Source: Pseudothermotoga hypogea DSM 11164 = NBRC 106472 (GTDB taxonomy: Bacteria > Thermotogota > Thermotogae > Thermotogales > DSM-5069). Taken from it: a stretch of 64,000 nt of DNA. Shown in pieces: positions 26,479 to 35,571 of the stretch (position 1 is its first letter; each line of letters begins with the position of its first letter). The DNA is taken from NCBI RefSeq assembly GCF_000816145.1, contig NZ_CP007141.1, forward strand, positions 1,364,001 to 1,428,000, in the 5' to 3' direction. The position numbers were made by a program, and so were the translations under genes. Below the pieces are notes generated by a model that saw nothing but the letters and a program-made list of their open reading frames with translations, was not told where the DNA came from and did not search any database.

Positions 26479-26555
26479 TGGCGTGCCCGGGGAGATTTGA
26501 ACTCCCGGCCTCCAGATCCGCAGTCTGGCGCTCTATCCAGCTGAGCTACGGGCAC
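26479..26555 (-). tRNA. tRNA-Arg (anticodon GCG)
   Basis: Minus-strand cloverleaf of 77 bases: acceptor GTGCCCG/CGGGCAC, D arm GCTC-GAGC, anticodon stem CCAGA/TCTGG with loop CTGCGGA, T arm GGGAG-TTCAAAT-CTCCC, discriminator G and encoded CCA. The anticodon is GCG, reading CGC and CGU; most bacteria use ACG edited to ICG for this box. Four bases downstream of tRNA-Ser. Confidence 0.95.
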
Positions 26556-26559
26556 GCAC

Positions 26560-26651
<92 letters not shown>

Positions 26652-26989
26652 GAACCGCTCCCGTCGAGAGGCTAAAAGCCCCTGTGCTGGTATCTATTCT
26701 AACACAACCAGACAGAGCCTTAAACCTGAAGACGCCGATCTTGCGATTTGGCTGGCTTATGCCAGGATGTCTTTATTAAGACCACACAGCATTTCCACGT
26801 ATTACATTATACTCCGCTCCGGAGAAAGATCAAGATCTCCGCAGAACCGAGCCGGAAAGTTCATCCATATTTGGATTCTCGTTGAACGGCCGTGTGCGGT
26901 GGTAAATGAAACAGATGTGTATCTTTTCCCTTTAAAAGTTGTGCTTCATGTATAATAAAAGAAATTAACAACGGATGGTGAGTATTCGA
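26652..26989. other. Intergenic region, AT-rich at its right end
   Basis: No convincing gene. It must hold the promoter of the tRNA pair (TAGAAT on the minus strand near 26700) and of the S41 peptidase gene (TATAAT at 26951-26956). The base composition turns AT-rich from about 26,930 onward, continuing into the peptidase gene. Confidence 0.5.
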
Positions 26990-28381
26990 ATGAGATCTGT
27001 GGTGTTTTTGTTTTTCTTAATTGGTAGTTGTGCGATCGCTCAAATGTTTTCTGCCGCTGAGGTCTTACAAGATGCCGAGTTTGTCTATCAGAAGTTGAAA
27101 GATGTGCACGTCAACATATTTCATACGTTTTCTGAAATCGAGGCAGAGGAAGAGTTTTCCAAACTGAAATCGCGTCTCAGTGCTCAACAGTACTTGGGAC
27201 TCCGCGAGGCCTTCAAATTGCTCTCTGAGTTTGTTGCTCTATTTAAGGACGGGCACACATATTTATCTATCACCGATCAATTTTACGAGTATCTCGATGC
27301 GGATGGCAAAATTGTGCCCATCTTAGTTTCCTTCACCGATGAAGGAATAATCATTTTAGCAGACGTCGAAGGAAAGATAAATGAACCGTGTCTTCTGATG
27401 TCTTTGAACGGAATCCCCGCAGAGGAGTTGAAGGACGAAATTCTCAGGATGATCAGTTATGAAAAAGTCTCCTTTGCCTATGTTAAGGCCTCAAAGTTGT
27501 TTCATCAATATTGCTGGGTGATCTTCAAAGAACCAGAAAGCTTTGGAGTCGAATATTCGACAAAACAGGGTGTACAACACAAAATAGAGCTTGCCCCGGT
27601 GAGCTTTGAAGAATACAAAAGCCGCAGAGATCAACTGAATCTCTCGAACGAAAAGTTGTGGGATTTTTCAACAGCTGGGAAGAACACGGCAATCTTGAGA
27701 ATCGATACCTTTGGCTCGTATTACGAGAAAGATCTTAAACAGTTCATAAAGGAAGCTTTCGAGCGAGTGAAGAGAGAAGGCATCCAGAACTTAATAATAG
27801 ATCTCAGGGAAAACGGCGGTGGGGACTCAAGAATTGCGGAATATCTTTATTCCTTTATAAGTGACAAGCCATACAGAATTTATGCTGAAGTACACGTGAA
27901 ATATTCGGATGATGCGATCAGAAAATTGAAGATCTTCGATCCGTTGTTGCTTTTTAGAATCAAGGTGCTGAAGCAAGAAACGATTGTTTACAGAAACAGT
28001 CTAAAGAAACCGAAAAAGAATGATCTGTTGTTCAACGGAAACATCTTTGTGCTGACTGGATCACAGACTTTTTCAGCCGCTACCGACTTTGCCGCCATGA
28101 CGAAGGACTTAATGATCGCCACGATAGTTGGCGAAGAAACAGGAGGGCTCGCATCAAGTTATGGGGACGTTTTGCCTCTCACCCTACCAAACACGGGACT
28201 TCGGCTCGGCGTATCCTTCAAATACTTCGTTCGCTGTGGGGGGTTTGACGACAAAAGAGGCGTGATACCAGATGTAGTCATTCGAGCAGATCCCCATTCT
28301 GTTTTACAAGGAGTCGATCAGGCGGTCCAAACTGTGCTCGAGATAGTGAGAAGTGATGATAGAGCGAAAGAAAGACGGTAA
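26990..28381 (+). CDS. Secreted S41-family peptidase
   Basis: 463 residues with a signal peptide (MRSVVFLFFLIGSCAIAQ). A helical N-terminal domain containing KDVHVNIFHTF and DGHTYLSI is followed by the S41 core: NLIIDLRENGGGDSRIAEYL and GSQTFSAATDFAAM, the latter holding the nucleophilic Ser, then GEETGGLASSYGD. It belongs with tail-specific or tricorn-like processing peptidases and acts outside the cytoplasm. The ATG at 26990 follows GGTGAG with 7-base spacing. The gene is visibly more AT-rich than its neighbours, suggesting recent acquisition. Monocistronic. Confidence 0.88.
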   Translation: MRSVVFLFFLIGSCAIAQMFSAAEVLQDAEFVYQKLKDVHVNIFHTFSEIEAEEEFSKLKSRLSAQQYLGLREAFKLLSEFVALFKDGHTYLSITDQFYEYLDADGKIVPILVSFTDEGIIILADVEGKINEPCLLMSLNGIPAEELKDEILRMISYEKVSFAYVKASKLFHQYCWVIFKEPESFGVEYSTKQGVQHKIELAPVSFEEYKSRRDQLNLSNEKLWDFSTAGKNTAILRIDTFGSYYEKDLKQFIKEAFERVKREGIQNLIIDLRENGGGDSRIAEYLYSFISDKPYRIYAEVHVKYSDDAIRKLKIFDPLLLFRIKVLKQETIVYRNSLKKPKKNDLLFNGNIFVLTGSQTFSAATDFAAMTKDLMIATIVGEETGGLASSYGDVLPLTLPNTGLRLGVSFKYFVRCGGFDDKRGVIPDVVIRADPHSVLQGVDQAVQTVLEIVRSDDRAKERR

Positions 28382-28446
28382 GATTGGTACACTCCCAATC
28401 TCTTGAAGAGGTAACGCTGTAAAAGGAAAATGGGAAAGGATTTATT

Positions 28447-29295
28447 TCATTTGGCAAGCTTTAGCAAAAGTTTCACGATAGGATTGAACAGTTTTGGTGG
28501 CCGGTAGGTTCCTCTTTTTGCCTCTTCGAACAATTCCACAGATTTTTTCACATGATATTCGATCATCTTTTTTCCCCTTCCTGGATCGGCCAGCGAGGGA
28601 TCTCCGAGATAGTAAGGATTTTGTTGGTCACTGATCCAGTCGACCGTAACCGCCAAACTCTCGGCTTTGAGAAATCTCAAGAGTTTGCCGAGGAAGGTTT
28701 CTCTACTTGGAAAGTATCGTGGAAGATCTTTCGTTCTCACCATGCTTGAATCCACATGGAGCATCAGTGAAGTTTCGTTCGTGCCGGCGTGAAGATCTTT
28801 CGCATCGCCGTTCATACCTGCGGGAATCTTGATCTCTTCTAAATCGTTCAGCATGTCTTGGAAGATGTGAAGGAACGGTACGACCAAGTTGAAACCGTAC
28901 TTCTCTTTCAACTTCTTCGAAGCTTCAGCGAGTGCGAGCTGGTGTCTTGGACCACCATGGTTGTCGAAAATGATCCAGTGTTTGAAGTTCATCTTGGCAA
29001 GGTGAGAGCCTATTTCGAAGATGAGTCTTTTGAACGTTCCATAACTCAACCAGATCGAGCCGAAGACGGGTTGTGCGTCGCTGCCGAGAGGAATCTCAAA
29101 CAGTTTCACAACCTCGTGATCCTTTTTTAGAATCTGGCAGGTCTCTTCCATCACTCTTCGCGCTATGAAAACGTCGGTTCCTAAAGGAAGATGTCTTCCG
29201 TGCGTCTCGGTGGGAGAAACGACCGAAACGAAGACGGTCTTTTCTCTGTCGAGCTTCGAGACTTCCTCACACGTGAGCGAGAGATAGTCTTTCAC
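28447..29295 (-). CDS. Creatininase-family amidohydrolase
   Basis: 282 residues of the creatininase/ArfB/MftE-type metalloenzyme family. Metal-binding motifs are all present: PTETHGRHLPLGTDVF (form of EQHGPHLPLGTD), IFDNHGGPRHQLALAE and DLHAGTNETSLMLHVD. Members hydrolyse creatinine, formamidopyrimidines or trim peptides; which applies here is unknown. It sits 14 bases downstream of the subtilisin-like protease gene on the same strand, so the two may be co-expressed. Confidence 0.9.
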   Translation of the reverse strand: MKDYLSLTCEEVSKLDREKTVFVSVVSPTETHGRHLPLGTDVFIARRVMEETCQILKKDHEVVKLFEIPLGSDAQPVFGSIWLSYGTFKRLIFEIGSHLAKMNFKHWIIFDNHGGPRHQLALAEASKKLKEKYGFNLVVPFLHIFQDMLNDLEEIKIPAGMNGDAKDLHAGTNETSLMLHVDSSMVRTKDLPRYFPSRETFLGKLLRFLKAESLAVTVDWISDQQNPYYLGDPSLADPGRGKKMIEYHVKKSVELFEEAKRGTYRPPKLFNPIVKLLLKLAK

Positions 29296-29309
29296 GTTAT
29301 CACCCCGCT

Positions 29310-30872
29310 TCAGCGATTCTTCAACTTCAGATAGTGTTTCTCAACGATCGATCTTTTGTAATTCGTGAGAATTTGCATATCCTGAGCCTGCAGGTTCGGT
29401 CTGTTGGAAGTATCGACGATCGGAGCGATGTTGAAGTTGATCTCACGATTTTCGAACATGTCGAGTGTCAAGACGATGGCTGAACCTGTTGAAGGGTTTC
29501 CACCCACATAGCCATAGTAACCGTAAAGATCACCATAGCTCAACTGTCCGTCACCATCGAAGTCAAGCCAAGCGTAGATCTTCACCCTCGGTTTTTTGAC
29601 TTCGAGAACGAACTGACCCAAACCGTTCGCTACAGTCATGTTGTCTAACTTGCCATTCTCATCCACGCTGAAGACGATCAACGGCTTCCAGCCATCTTCA
29701 AAAGTCACCGCCGCGTAGGCATCTACCAAGCCTGCGCCGTAATAGATATCGTGTCCCGAAGGGCCAAGGTCGATCGCCGTTGCCCTCAAAACGTTTCTTA
29801 TGTTCTCGATACCCACGATGCCTTGAGAGATCATGAGAGCGACGATGCCGGTCACGTGCGGTGCTGCCATGGAAGTTCCTAAGCTATAAACGTACGCTCC
29901 ACCTCTGTAAGTACTCAAGATCGCCTGATTTTCATCCCCACCCGGTGCCACGACGTCGAGTTCTGGTCCGTAGTCTGAATAGCTGGCTCTTCTGGCATCT
30001 ATCGTGACGGCGCCAACGGCGATGGTTTCTGGATAGGCGGCAGGATAGTCGATACCAGAACTTCCATCGTTTCCAGCGGCGCAGACCATGACGACATCGT
30101 TTTGATAAGCGTACCTGACGGCAGCTTCTACCTCAGGAGATGGATCTCGAGAACCCAGTGAGGCGTTTATGACCTTCGCGCCGTGATCGACGGCATAGAC
30201 GACGGCTTTGGCAAAGTAAAATACATCGCCAGTCCCATCGCCGCGGAGGACTTTCAACGGCATTATCTTTACCCTCTGACCCCACGTCACACCCGCCACA
30301 CCTTTGTTGTTGTTCGTCAAAGCTGCGATGATTCCAGTCACGTGTGTTCCATGACCATTGTCGTCCTGTGGATAGGCGTCGTTCTCGACAAAGTCATAAC
30401 CTGGCACGAAGATGCCTTGAAGATCTTCGTGTGAAAAGTCCACACCCGAGTCGATGACGGCGATCGTTACGATGTCGCTACCTTTTGTCACAGACCAAGC
30501 TTCTGGAACTCTGATGAGTCCAAGGTTCCATTGAAGAGGAAAGTGAGTGTCGTTCGGTGTGATGCTCGAAAGGGTCATTAGACGGTGGGGTTCGATGCCA
30601 AGGAAACCTGGAATTTTGGAAAGTTCCTCACGCAACGAGGAAATTTCGGTGGAGGTTTCCAAAAGATAATAGATCTCATCTTGCACGCGAAGTTGATCCA
30701 GAACCTTACCCAGCAACGAAAGCTTTTGTTTCACACTCGATCTTGCATCGAATCGAACCACGTACTGATTGTCGATGATGTCCGACTCAACTTTTTTGCT
30801 CAACGATGAAACAGTCGGAAAGCTCATCGATTTCGTCACATCCCCAACGTACGCAGAGACCTTCCCATACAC
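29310..30872 (-). CDS. Subtilisin-like serine protease (S8), signal peptide in another frame
   Basis: 520 residues from a GTG: an I9-like propeptide region (about 30-105), the S8 catalytic domain with Asp in VIDSGVDFSHED (141), His in DNGHGTHVTG (174), the oxyanion Asn region AAGNDGSSG and Ser in GTSMAAPHVTG, then a C-terminal beta domain with a possible Ca-binding DFDGDGQLSYGD. This frame has no export signal and no ribosome site. A lipoprotein signal peptide is encoded just upstream in the 0 frame and would join this frame by a -1 shift at AAATTTT (30881-30887). So it is a frameshifted gene, a sequencing error, or a recoded one. Confidence 0.88.
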   Translation of the reverse strand: MYGKVSAYVGDVTKSMSFPTVSSLSKKVESDIIDNQYVVRFDARSSVKQKLSLLGKVLDQLRVQDEIYYLLETSTEISSLREELSKIPGFLGIEPHRLMTLSSITPNDTHFPLQWNLGLIRVPEAWSVTKGSDIVTIAVIDSGVDFSHEDLQGIFVPGYDFVENDAYPQDDNGHGTHVTGIIAALTNNNKGVAGVTWGQRVKIMPLKVLRGDGTGDVFYFAKAVVYAVDHGAKVINASLGSRDPSPEVEAAVRYAYQNDVVMVCAAGNDGSSGIDYPAAYPETIAVGAVTIDARRASYSDYGPELDVVAPGGDENQAILSTYRGGAYVYSLGTSMAAPHVTGIVALMISQGIVGIENIRNVLRATAIDLGPSGHDIYYGAGLVDAYAAVTFEDGWKPLIVFSVDENGKLDNMTVANGLGQFVLEVKKPRVKIYAWLDFDGDGQLSYGDLYGYYGYVGGNPSTGSAIVLTLDMFENREINFNIAPIVDTSNRPNLQAQDMQILTNYKRSIVEKHYLKLKNR

Positions 30873-30979
30873 AGTTGCAGAAAATTTAGGTTGCGTGCTG
30901 AACAGTTTGTCAAAAGCAACGCTGAAAGCGCCATGAACAAGACGAAAATGATACTTCGAAACTTTCCTCTAAGTGTCAT
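30836..30979 (-). other. Lipoprotein signal-peptide frame with slippery heptamer
   Basis: An ATG at 30979 opens a 47-codon frame whose start (MTLRGKFRSIIFVLFMALSA, then LLLTNCS) is a clear lipoprotein signal with a C in lipobox context; it ends at TGA 30836-30838. Codons 31-33 are CTA AAT TTT, i.e. a canonical X_XXY_YYZ site A_AAT_TTT at 30887-30881. A -1 slip there continues directly into the protease frame (TCT GCA ACT GTG TAT). It is listed separately because whether the shift happens is unknown. Confidence 0.6.
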
Positions 30980-31064
30980 TCGAATCACCAAGAACATCAT
31001 AACACGATCGATCTTCAGGTTCGCAGAGAACTCTTTGGACCACCTTACGCCCTATAATGAAGCG

Positions 31065-31098
31065 AAAAAATTCCCAGCACAGTGGCTGGGAATTTTTA
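31065..31098. terminator. Bidirectional terminator between katG and the protease gene
   Basis: AAAAAATTCCCAGC, a short loop and GCTGGGAATTTTT form a stem flanked by A- and T-tracts on either strand. It lies 14 bases after the katG stop and separates katG from the protease transcript. Confidence 0.8.
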
Positions 31099-31111
31099 AA
31101 AACTGAAAAGA

Positions 31112-33289
31112 TCATCTTCTGAGATCGAATCTGTCAAGATTCATGACCTTGTCCCACGCTTTTATGAAATCCTGGACAAACTTTTCTTTCGCATCGTCAC
31201 AAGCGTAAACCTCTGCGACTGCGCGGAGTTCATCGTGGTGTCCAAAGATGAGGTCCACTCGCGTTGCTCTGAATTTGAGAGAACCATCCTTTCTGTTGTA
31301 CCCCTCGAAGATGTAGCGATGTTCATCCGCTGACTTCCACGCGATTGACATGTCGAGCAGGTTCACAAAGAAGTGGTTCGTTAGAACACCAGGAGTTTGT
31401 GTCAGAACACCAAGACTATTGTATTTGTAGACCGCTCCTAATACTCTCAGACCACCAACGAGCACGACGAGCTCCGGCACATTGAGCTTCAAAAGCTCGG
31501 CTTTGTCAACAAGATGGTACTCTGGCGTGGTGTACACATCTTTCTCATCTATCTTGCTCGGATCTTTGAAGTAGTTTCTGAAGCCATCCGCGAAAGGTTC
31601 TATCTCCTTGTAGAATTCCACCTCCACTTGCTCTTGCGAAGCGTCCACCCTACCCGGAATGAACGGAACTTTCACATCAAACCCCGCTTTTCTCGCAGCT
31701 TCTTCGATGGCTGCACATCCTCCAAGGACTATCAGATCGGCAATGGAAACTCTCTTTTTACTACTTTTTTCCTCTTGTTCTTGGTTGAACTGTTGTTGTA
31801 TCGCTTCGTAAACAGCCATAACTCTCTTCAGATCATCTGGATGGTTGACTTCCCATTGGTTCAATGGATACAACCTTATTCTCGCTCCATTTGCCCCGCC
31901 CCTTCTGTCTGAATCTCTGTAAGTGGAAGCTGAAGACCATGCGGTGTAGACCAACTGTTGGATGCTCAGACCAGATCCGAGAATCTTATCTTTCAACTGT
32001 TTAATATCTTCCTCGTCTATCAGCTCGTAGTCCCTCGTTGGCAACGGATCTTGCCAGATGAATTCTTCTTTTGGAACGTAAGGTCCGACGTAACATGACT
32101 TGGGTCCCATGTCTCGGTGGGTGAGTTTGAACCAAGCGACAGCGAAGGCTCTTTCAAATTCTTTCGGGTTTTCGAGGAATCTTCTCGCGATCTTCGAATA
32201 GACAGGATCGAACTTGAGGGCAAGATCAGCGGTGAGCATCCTCGGTTTATGCTTCTTGTTGGGATCGAATGGATCTGGAACTATCTCTGGGGCGTTCTTC
32301 GCCACCCATTGGTGTTTTCCATCTGGGCTCTTTTCGAGTTCCCATTCGAATTCCAAGAGGAACTTCAGATACTGAATTCCAAAGCGTGTGGGCTTCGAGG
32401 ACCATATGACTTCGAAGCCAGATGTATAGGTGTGAGGTCCTTTACCGGTCTCGTAACCGTACTTCCACCCCAAGCCCATGTCTTCCAAAGGTGAGGAGCT
32501 GGGATCTGGACCGAGTTCTTTGCTCGATCCAGCGCCGTGTGTCTTACCGAAAGAGTGACCACCGGCAATCAAAGCTACCGTTTCTTCGTCATTCATACCC
32601 ATCCTTGAGAAGGCGAGCCTTATCTCCTCAGCAGATCCTAAGGGATCTGGCTTTCCCCCTGGACCCTCTGGATTGACGTAGATCAAGCCCATCTCAGTTG
32701 CCGCGAACGGCTTTTCGAGCTCACCTTCTTTGAACCGCTCTTTCCCCGTGAGCATTTCTTCTTCGGCTCCCCAATCTGGGCTTTCATCTGCTTCGAAGAT
32801 GTCTTCCCTTCCCAGTGAAAATCCAAATATCTTCACACCCATGTCTTCCAGAGCAACTGTCCCGGCGAGGATTATCAAATCTGCCCACGAGAGCTTCTTA
32901 CCGTACTTTTTCTTGATTGGCCAAAGGAGTCTGATGGCTTTGTCGAGGTTTATGTTGTCCGGCCAGTTTATTCTGGGTGGGAATCGAATACTTCCGTTTC
33001 TTGCCCCACCCCTACCGTCGTGGATCCTGTAGCTTCCGGCACTGTGCCATGCAAGACGGATGAACAGAGGACCGTAATGACCAAAGTCCGCGGGCCATCA
33101 GTCTTGAGAAGTCTTCATGAGTTCCTTCAAGTCCTTGATCACCGCATCGACATCGAGAGCCTCAACTTCTTTGACGTAATCGTGGTTGGTTCCATAAGGA
33201 TTCGAGTTTGGACAGTTCTGCCTGAGAATTTTCAGATTCAGCCTGTTTGGCCACCAATCCGTGAGCCATCTCTTTCTCCTCTTTTCCAT
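31112..33289 (-). pseudogene. katG: Catalase-peroxidase KatG interrupted by one in-frame TGA
   Basis: A 725-codon haem catalase-peroxidase frame that is intact except for a single stop at 33098-33100. The N-terminal 63 codons (RWLTDWWPNRLNLKIL) end at [16 protein letters not shown], where the family has [14 protein letters not shown], so TGA replaces a Trp TGG. Everything after stays in frame: distal [11 protein letters not shown], the crosslinking Tyr region [11 protein letters not shown], Met region FSRMGM, proximal [13 protein letters not shown] and the C-terminal half. The stop precedes the active site. ATG at 33289 follows GGAGGGG. TGA ends many neighbours, so it is not a sense codon here; low Trp read-through remains possible. 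Confidence 0.9.
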
Positions 33290-33336
33290 GGTGCCCCTCC
33301 TAACTTCTTTACTCACAGTTTACTCTACTGATTTGA

Positions 33337-33365
33337 ATTATAGCATATCTATTTTGAAAATCCAA
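33337..33365 (-). promoter_or_regulatory. Promoter of katG
   Basis: On the minus strand TTGGAT and TATAAT are 17 bases apart, 48 bases before the ATG. The surrounding sequence is AT-rich; I do not see a clear PerR box, though one would be expected for katG. Confidence 0.6.
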
Positions 33366-33494
33366 CTTAATAAGTGGTCCTCACAACCGAGCTACAGTGG
33401 AGGATACCGTTGGAAACTTTAAGCAATTGTATAATCTCAAGTGTCAGCTCATCACAACTTTGGTTTTGGAGAATGATATCAGAGAGGTGAGACT

Positions 33495-35309
33495 GTGATA
33501 CCAACCGCGAAGAGGATCACCAAGCTTCAAGGAGTTTTCCATCTGCCCGAATCTGGGAAGATCTTTTCGAGGATTGAATCTTTCAAGATCGCGAAGATGC
33601 TCAAGCGAGAGTTAGCTTCCTGGGGGAAAGATTTTTCCATCGTCTCACATTCCAGTAACGGTTCAACCTTCGAGCTTTTGCTCGACGAGAACTTGGTGAA
33701 CCATCCACAAGGTAACAGGATCGTCGTTCAAGGATCGAAAGTCAGTTTCGTTGCCGCAACGAACCAAGGTTTGTTCTACGCGGTTCAGACTTTCAAGCAA
33801 CTCTTGAGAGAGCGGAACGGTTCACTCGAACCCGTTCTGATCGAGGACGAACCAGACTTCGAGAACAGAGCCTTCATGCTCGACATAAGCAGAGATAGAG
33901 TGCCCAAGATGGAGACGCTGAAGAGACTCGTTGATCTTCTATCTGAACTCAAATACAATCAACTTCAGCTCTACATGGAACACACGTTTGCCTACGAAAA
34001 GCACGAGAAGGTCTGGAAAGATTATTCTCCTCTGACGCACGAAGAAATCTTGGAGCTCGACGAATACTGTCGTGAACGTTTCATAGAGCTGGTACCGAAC
34101 CAGAATTGTTTTGGCCATTTAGAAAAATGGCTCATGCACGATGAGTACAAACATCTGGCAGAGTGTCCCGACGGTTTCGTCTTCCCCTGGGGCGTTCCAT
34201 CCGGTCCATTTTCGCTTTCGCCCACAGTGGAGGAATCTTTGAAGTTCGTAGGATCATTGCTGGAAGAGCTTCTGCCACATTTTTCCAGCACGAAGGTCAA
34301 CGTCGGTGCCGATGAAACCTTCGATCTGGGGCTGGGTAGATCGAAAGAACTCTGCGAGAGGTTGGGGAAGGGCAGGGTCTATCTGAACTTTCTGCTCGAT
34401 CTCTACAGAATCGTCAAAAGACACGGCAAGACCATGATGTTCTGGGGAGATATCATAAAGAACTATCCAGAGTTGGTGGGTGAACTTCCAAAAGACGTCA
34501 TTGCTTTGCTGTGGGGTTATGAAGAAGATCATCCTTACGAGAGTGAGTGTGAACTGTTCGCGAGCAAAGGCGTTAGTTTTTACGTCTGCCCAGGCACTTC
34601 CAGCTGGAACTCCTTCGTGGGTAGGCTCGACAACGCATTGGGAAACGTAAGAAATGCCGTTAAGAATGGAAAAAAGTTTGGTGCTTTGGGATTTCTTCTC
34701 ACCGACTGGGGTGACAACGGCCATCCACAGCATCTTGCGGTTTCGATACTTCCGATCGTCTACGCGGCCACATTGGGCTGGAACTCGTCGGTGGACCTTC
34801 CGACGAGTGAACTTTCGAAGGAAACAGACCTTCACATCTTTAAGATTGAGTCTTTTTCTGAAAAACTTTGCGTCCTCGGGAACATGTACAAAAAATTGAG
34901 CGTTCAGTTGCCGAACGCGAGTGCCTATTTCATGGCTTTGATGTTTCCTGAAAGATTTCTCGAAAACTTGGACGCCCTGAACGAGAAGGACGTCGAAACG
35001 ATCAGAGAGAGTCTCGAGCAGATAGAGAGTGTATGTCGTGAGCTTTTCAAACTTCGAAACGAGTCCAACAGGATCTTCGTGGATGGGATCGTCAACAACG
35101 CAGAAATGCTCAAACTCGCGATGGAATGGATCTTGATGGCGAAAAGGTTTGGACGGATCGATCGGATCGACGAAGTGATCTGGAAAGATTTCACGACCAG
35201 ATTCAGTAGGATCGTCGAGGAATACAAAAACCTGTGGCTCGAATCGAACAGACCGGGCGGACTGAGTCAGAGCGTCGATAAACTGACGAGGTTGTTGAAG
35301 TTGAGATAG
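33495..35309 (+). CDS. Glycoside hydrolase family 20 beta-N-acetylhexosaminidase
   Basis: 604 residues, no signal peptide, so probably cytoplasmic. An N-terminal GH20b-like domain (about 5-120) precedes the GH20 barrel with AFMLDISRDRVPKMETLKR, and the catalytic Asp-Glu pair in KVNVGADETFDLGLG; substrate-assisted catalysis on N-acetylglucosamine or galactosamine ends is implied. Further barrel motifs are MMFWGDIIKN and a Trp-rich FLLTDWGDNGHPQ. The C-terminal 150 residues are helical. Starts with GTG behind GAGAGGTGAGACT. No chitin or hexosamine transport genes adjoin it. Confidence 0.87.
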   Translation: MIPTAKRITKLQGVFHLPESGKIFSRIESFKIAKMLKRELASWGKDFSIVSHSSNGSTFELLLDENLVNHPQGNRIVVQGSKVSFVAATNQGLFYAVQTFKQLLRERNGSLEPVLIEDEPDFENRAFMLDISRDRVPKMETLKRLVDLLSELKYNQLQLYMEHTFAYEKHEKVWKDYSPLTHEEILELDEYCRERFIELVPNQNCFGHLEKWLMHDEYKHLAECPDGFVFPWGVPSGPFSLSPTVEESLKFVGSLLEELLPHFSSTKVNVGADETFDLGLGRSKELCERLGKGRVYLNFLLDLYRIVKRHGKTMMFWGDIIKNYPELVGELPKDVIALLWGYEEDHPYESECELFASKGVSFYVCPGTSSWNSFVGRLDNALGNVRNAVKNGKKFGALGFLLTDWGDNGHPQHLAVSILPIVYAATLGWNSSVDLPTSELSKETDLHIFKIESFSEKLCVLGNMYKKLSVQLPNASAYFMALMFPERFLENLDALNEKDVETIRESLEQIESVCRELFKLRNESNRIFVDGIVNNAEMLKLAMEWILMAKRFGRIDRIDEVIWKDFTTRFSRIVEEYKNLWLESNRPGGLSQSVDKLTRLLKLR

Positions 35310-35334
35310 CGGGCTCGATCAACTCAGTAAACGG

Positions 35335-35529
35335 TCACTTTGCGCTTTGTTTTGCCTTGCGCCAGTAGAGAATACCCACCGGAATCCAACACATGATCGT
35401 GCTGATGGGTGTGAAACTGCAGTGTGCGTAGTAACCCAGAAGGCAAGGTTTGCTCGCTCCAGGTATGGGCAACAGCGTCCAGATACCGAGACCTATCAAT
35501 ACGATGATGATCCAGCCATGGCGCTTCAT
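35335..35529 (-). CDS. Small membrane protein, two hydrophobic segments
   Basis: 64 residues: MKRHGWIIIVLIGLGIWTLL and a second hydrophobic stretch (FTPISTIMCWIPVGILYW) separated by a loop with two Cys (KPCLLGYYAHC), then a basic tail. Composition and topology look like a real protein and the gene sits 42 bases downstream of msrBA on the same strand. I do not recognise the family; a DUF2892-like or electron-transfer accessory role is guesswork. Confidence 0.6.
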   Translation of the reverse strand: MKRHGWIIIVLIGLGIWTLLPIPGASKPCLLGYYAHCSFTPISTIMCWIPVGILYWRKAKQSAK

Positions 35530-35571
35530 TCTCTTATCCCCTTTCCCCGTGAAAGCATGAACGATGGCGAA

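Noticed and set aside
33098-33100. TGA in katG as a selenocysteine codon
   Set aside because: The position is a conserved Trp, not Cys, and no SECIS-like hairpin is apparent just downstream.
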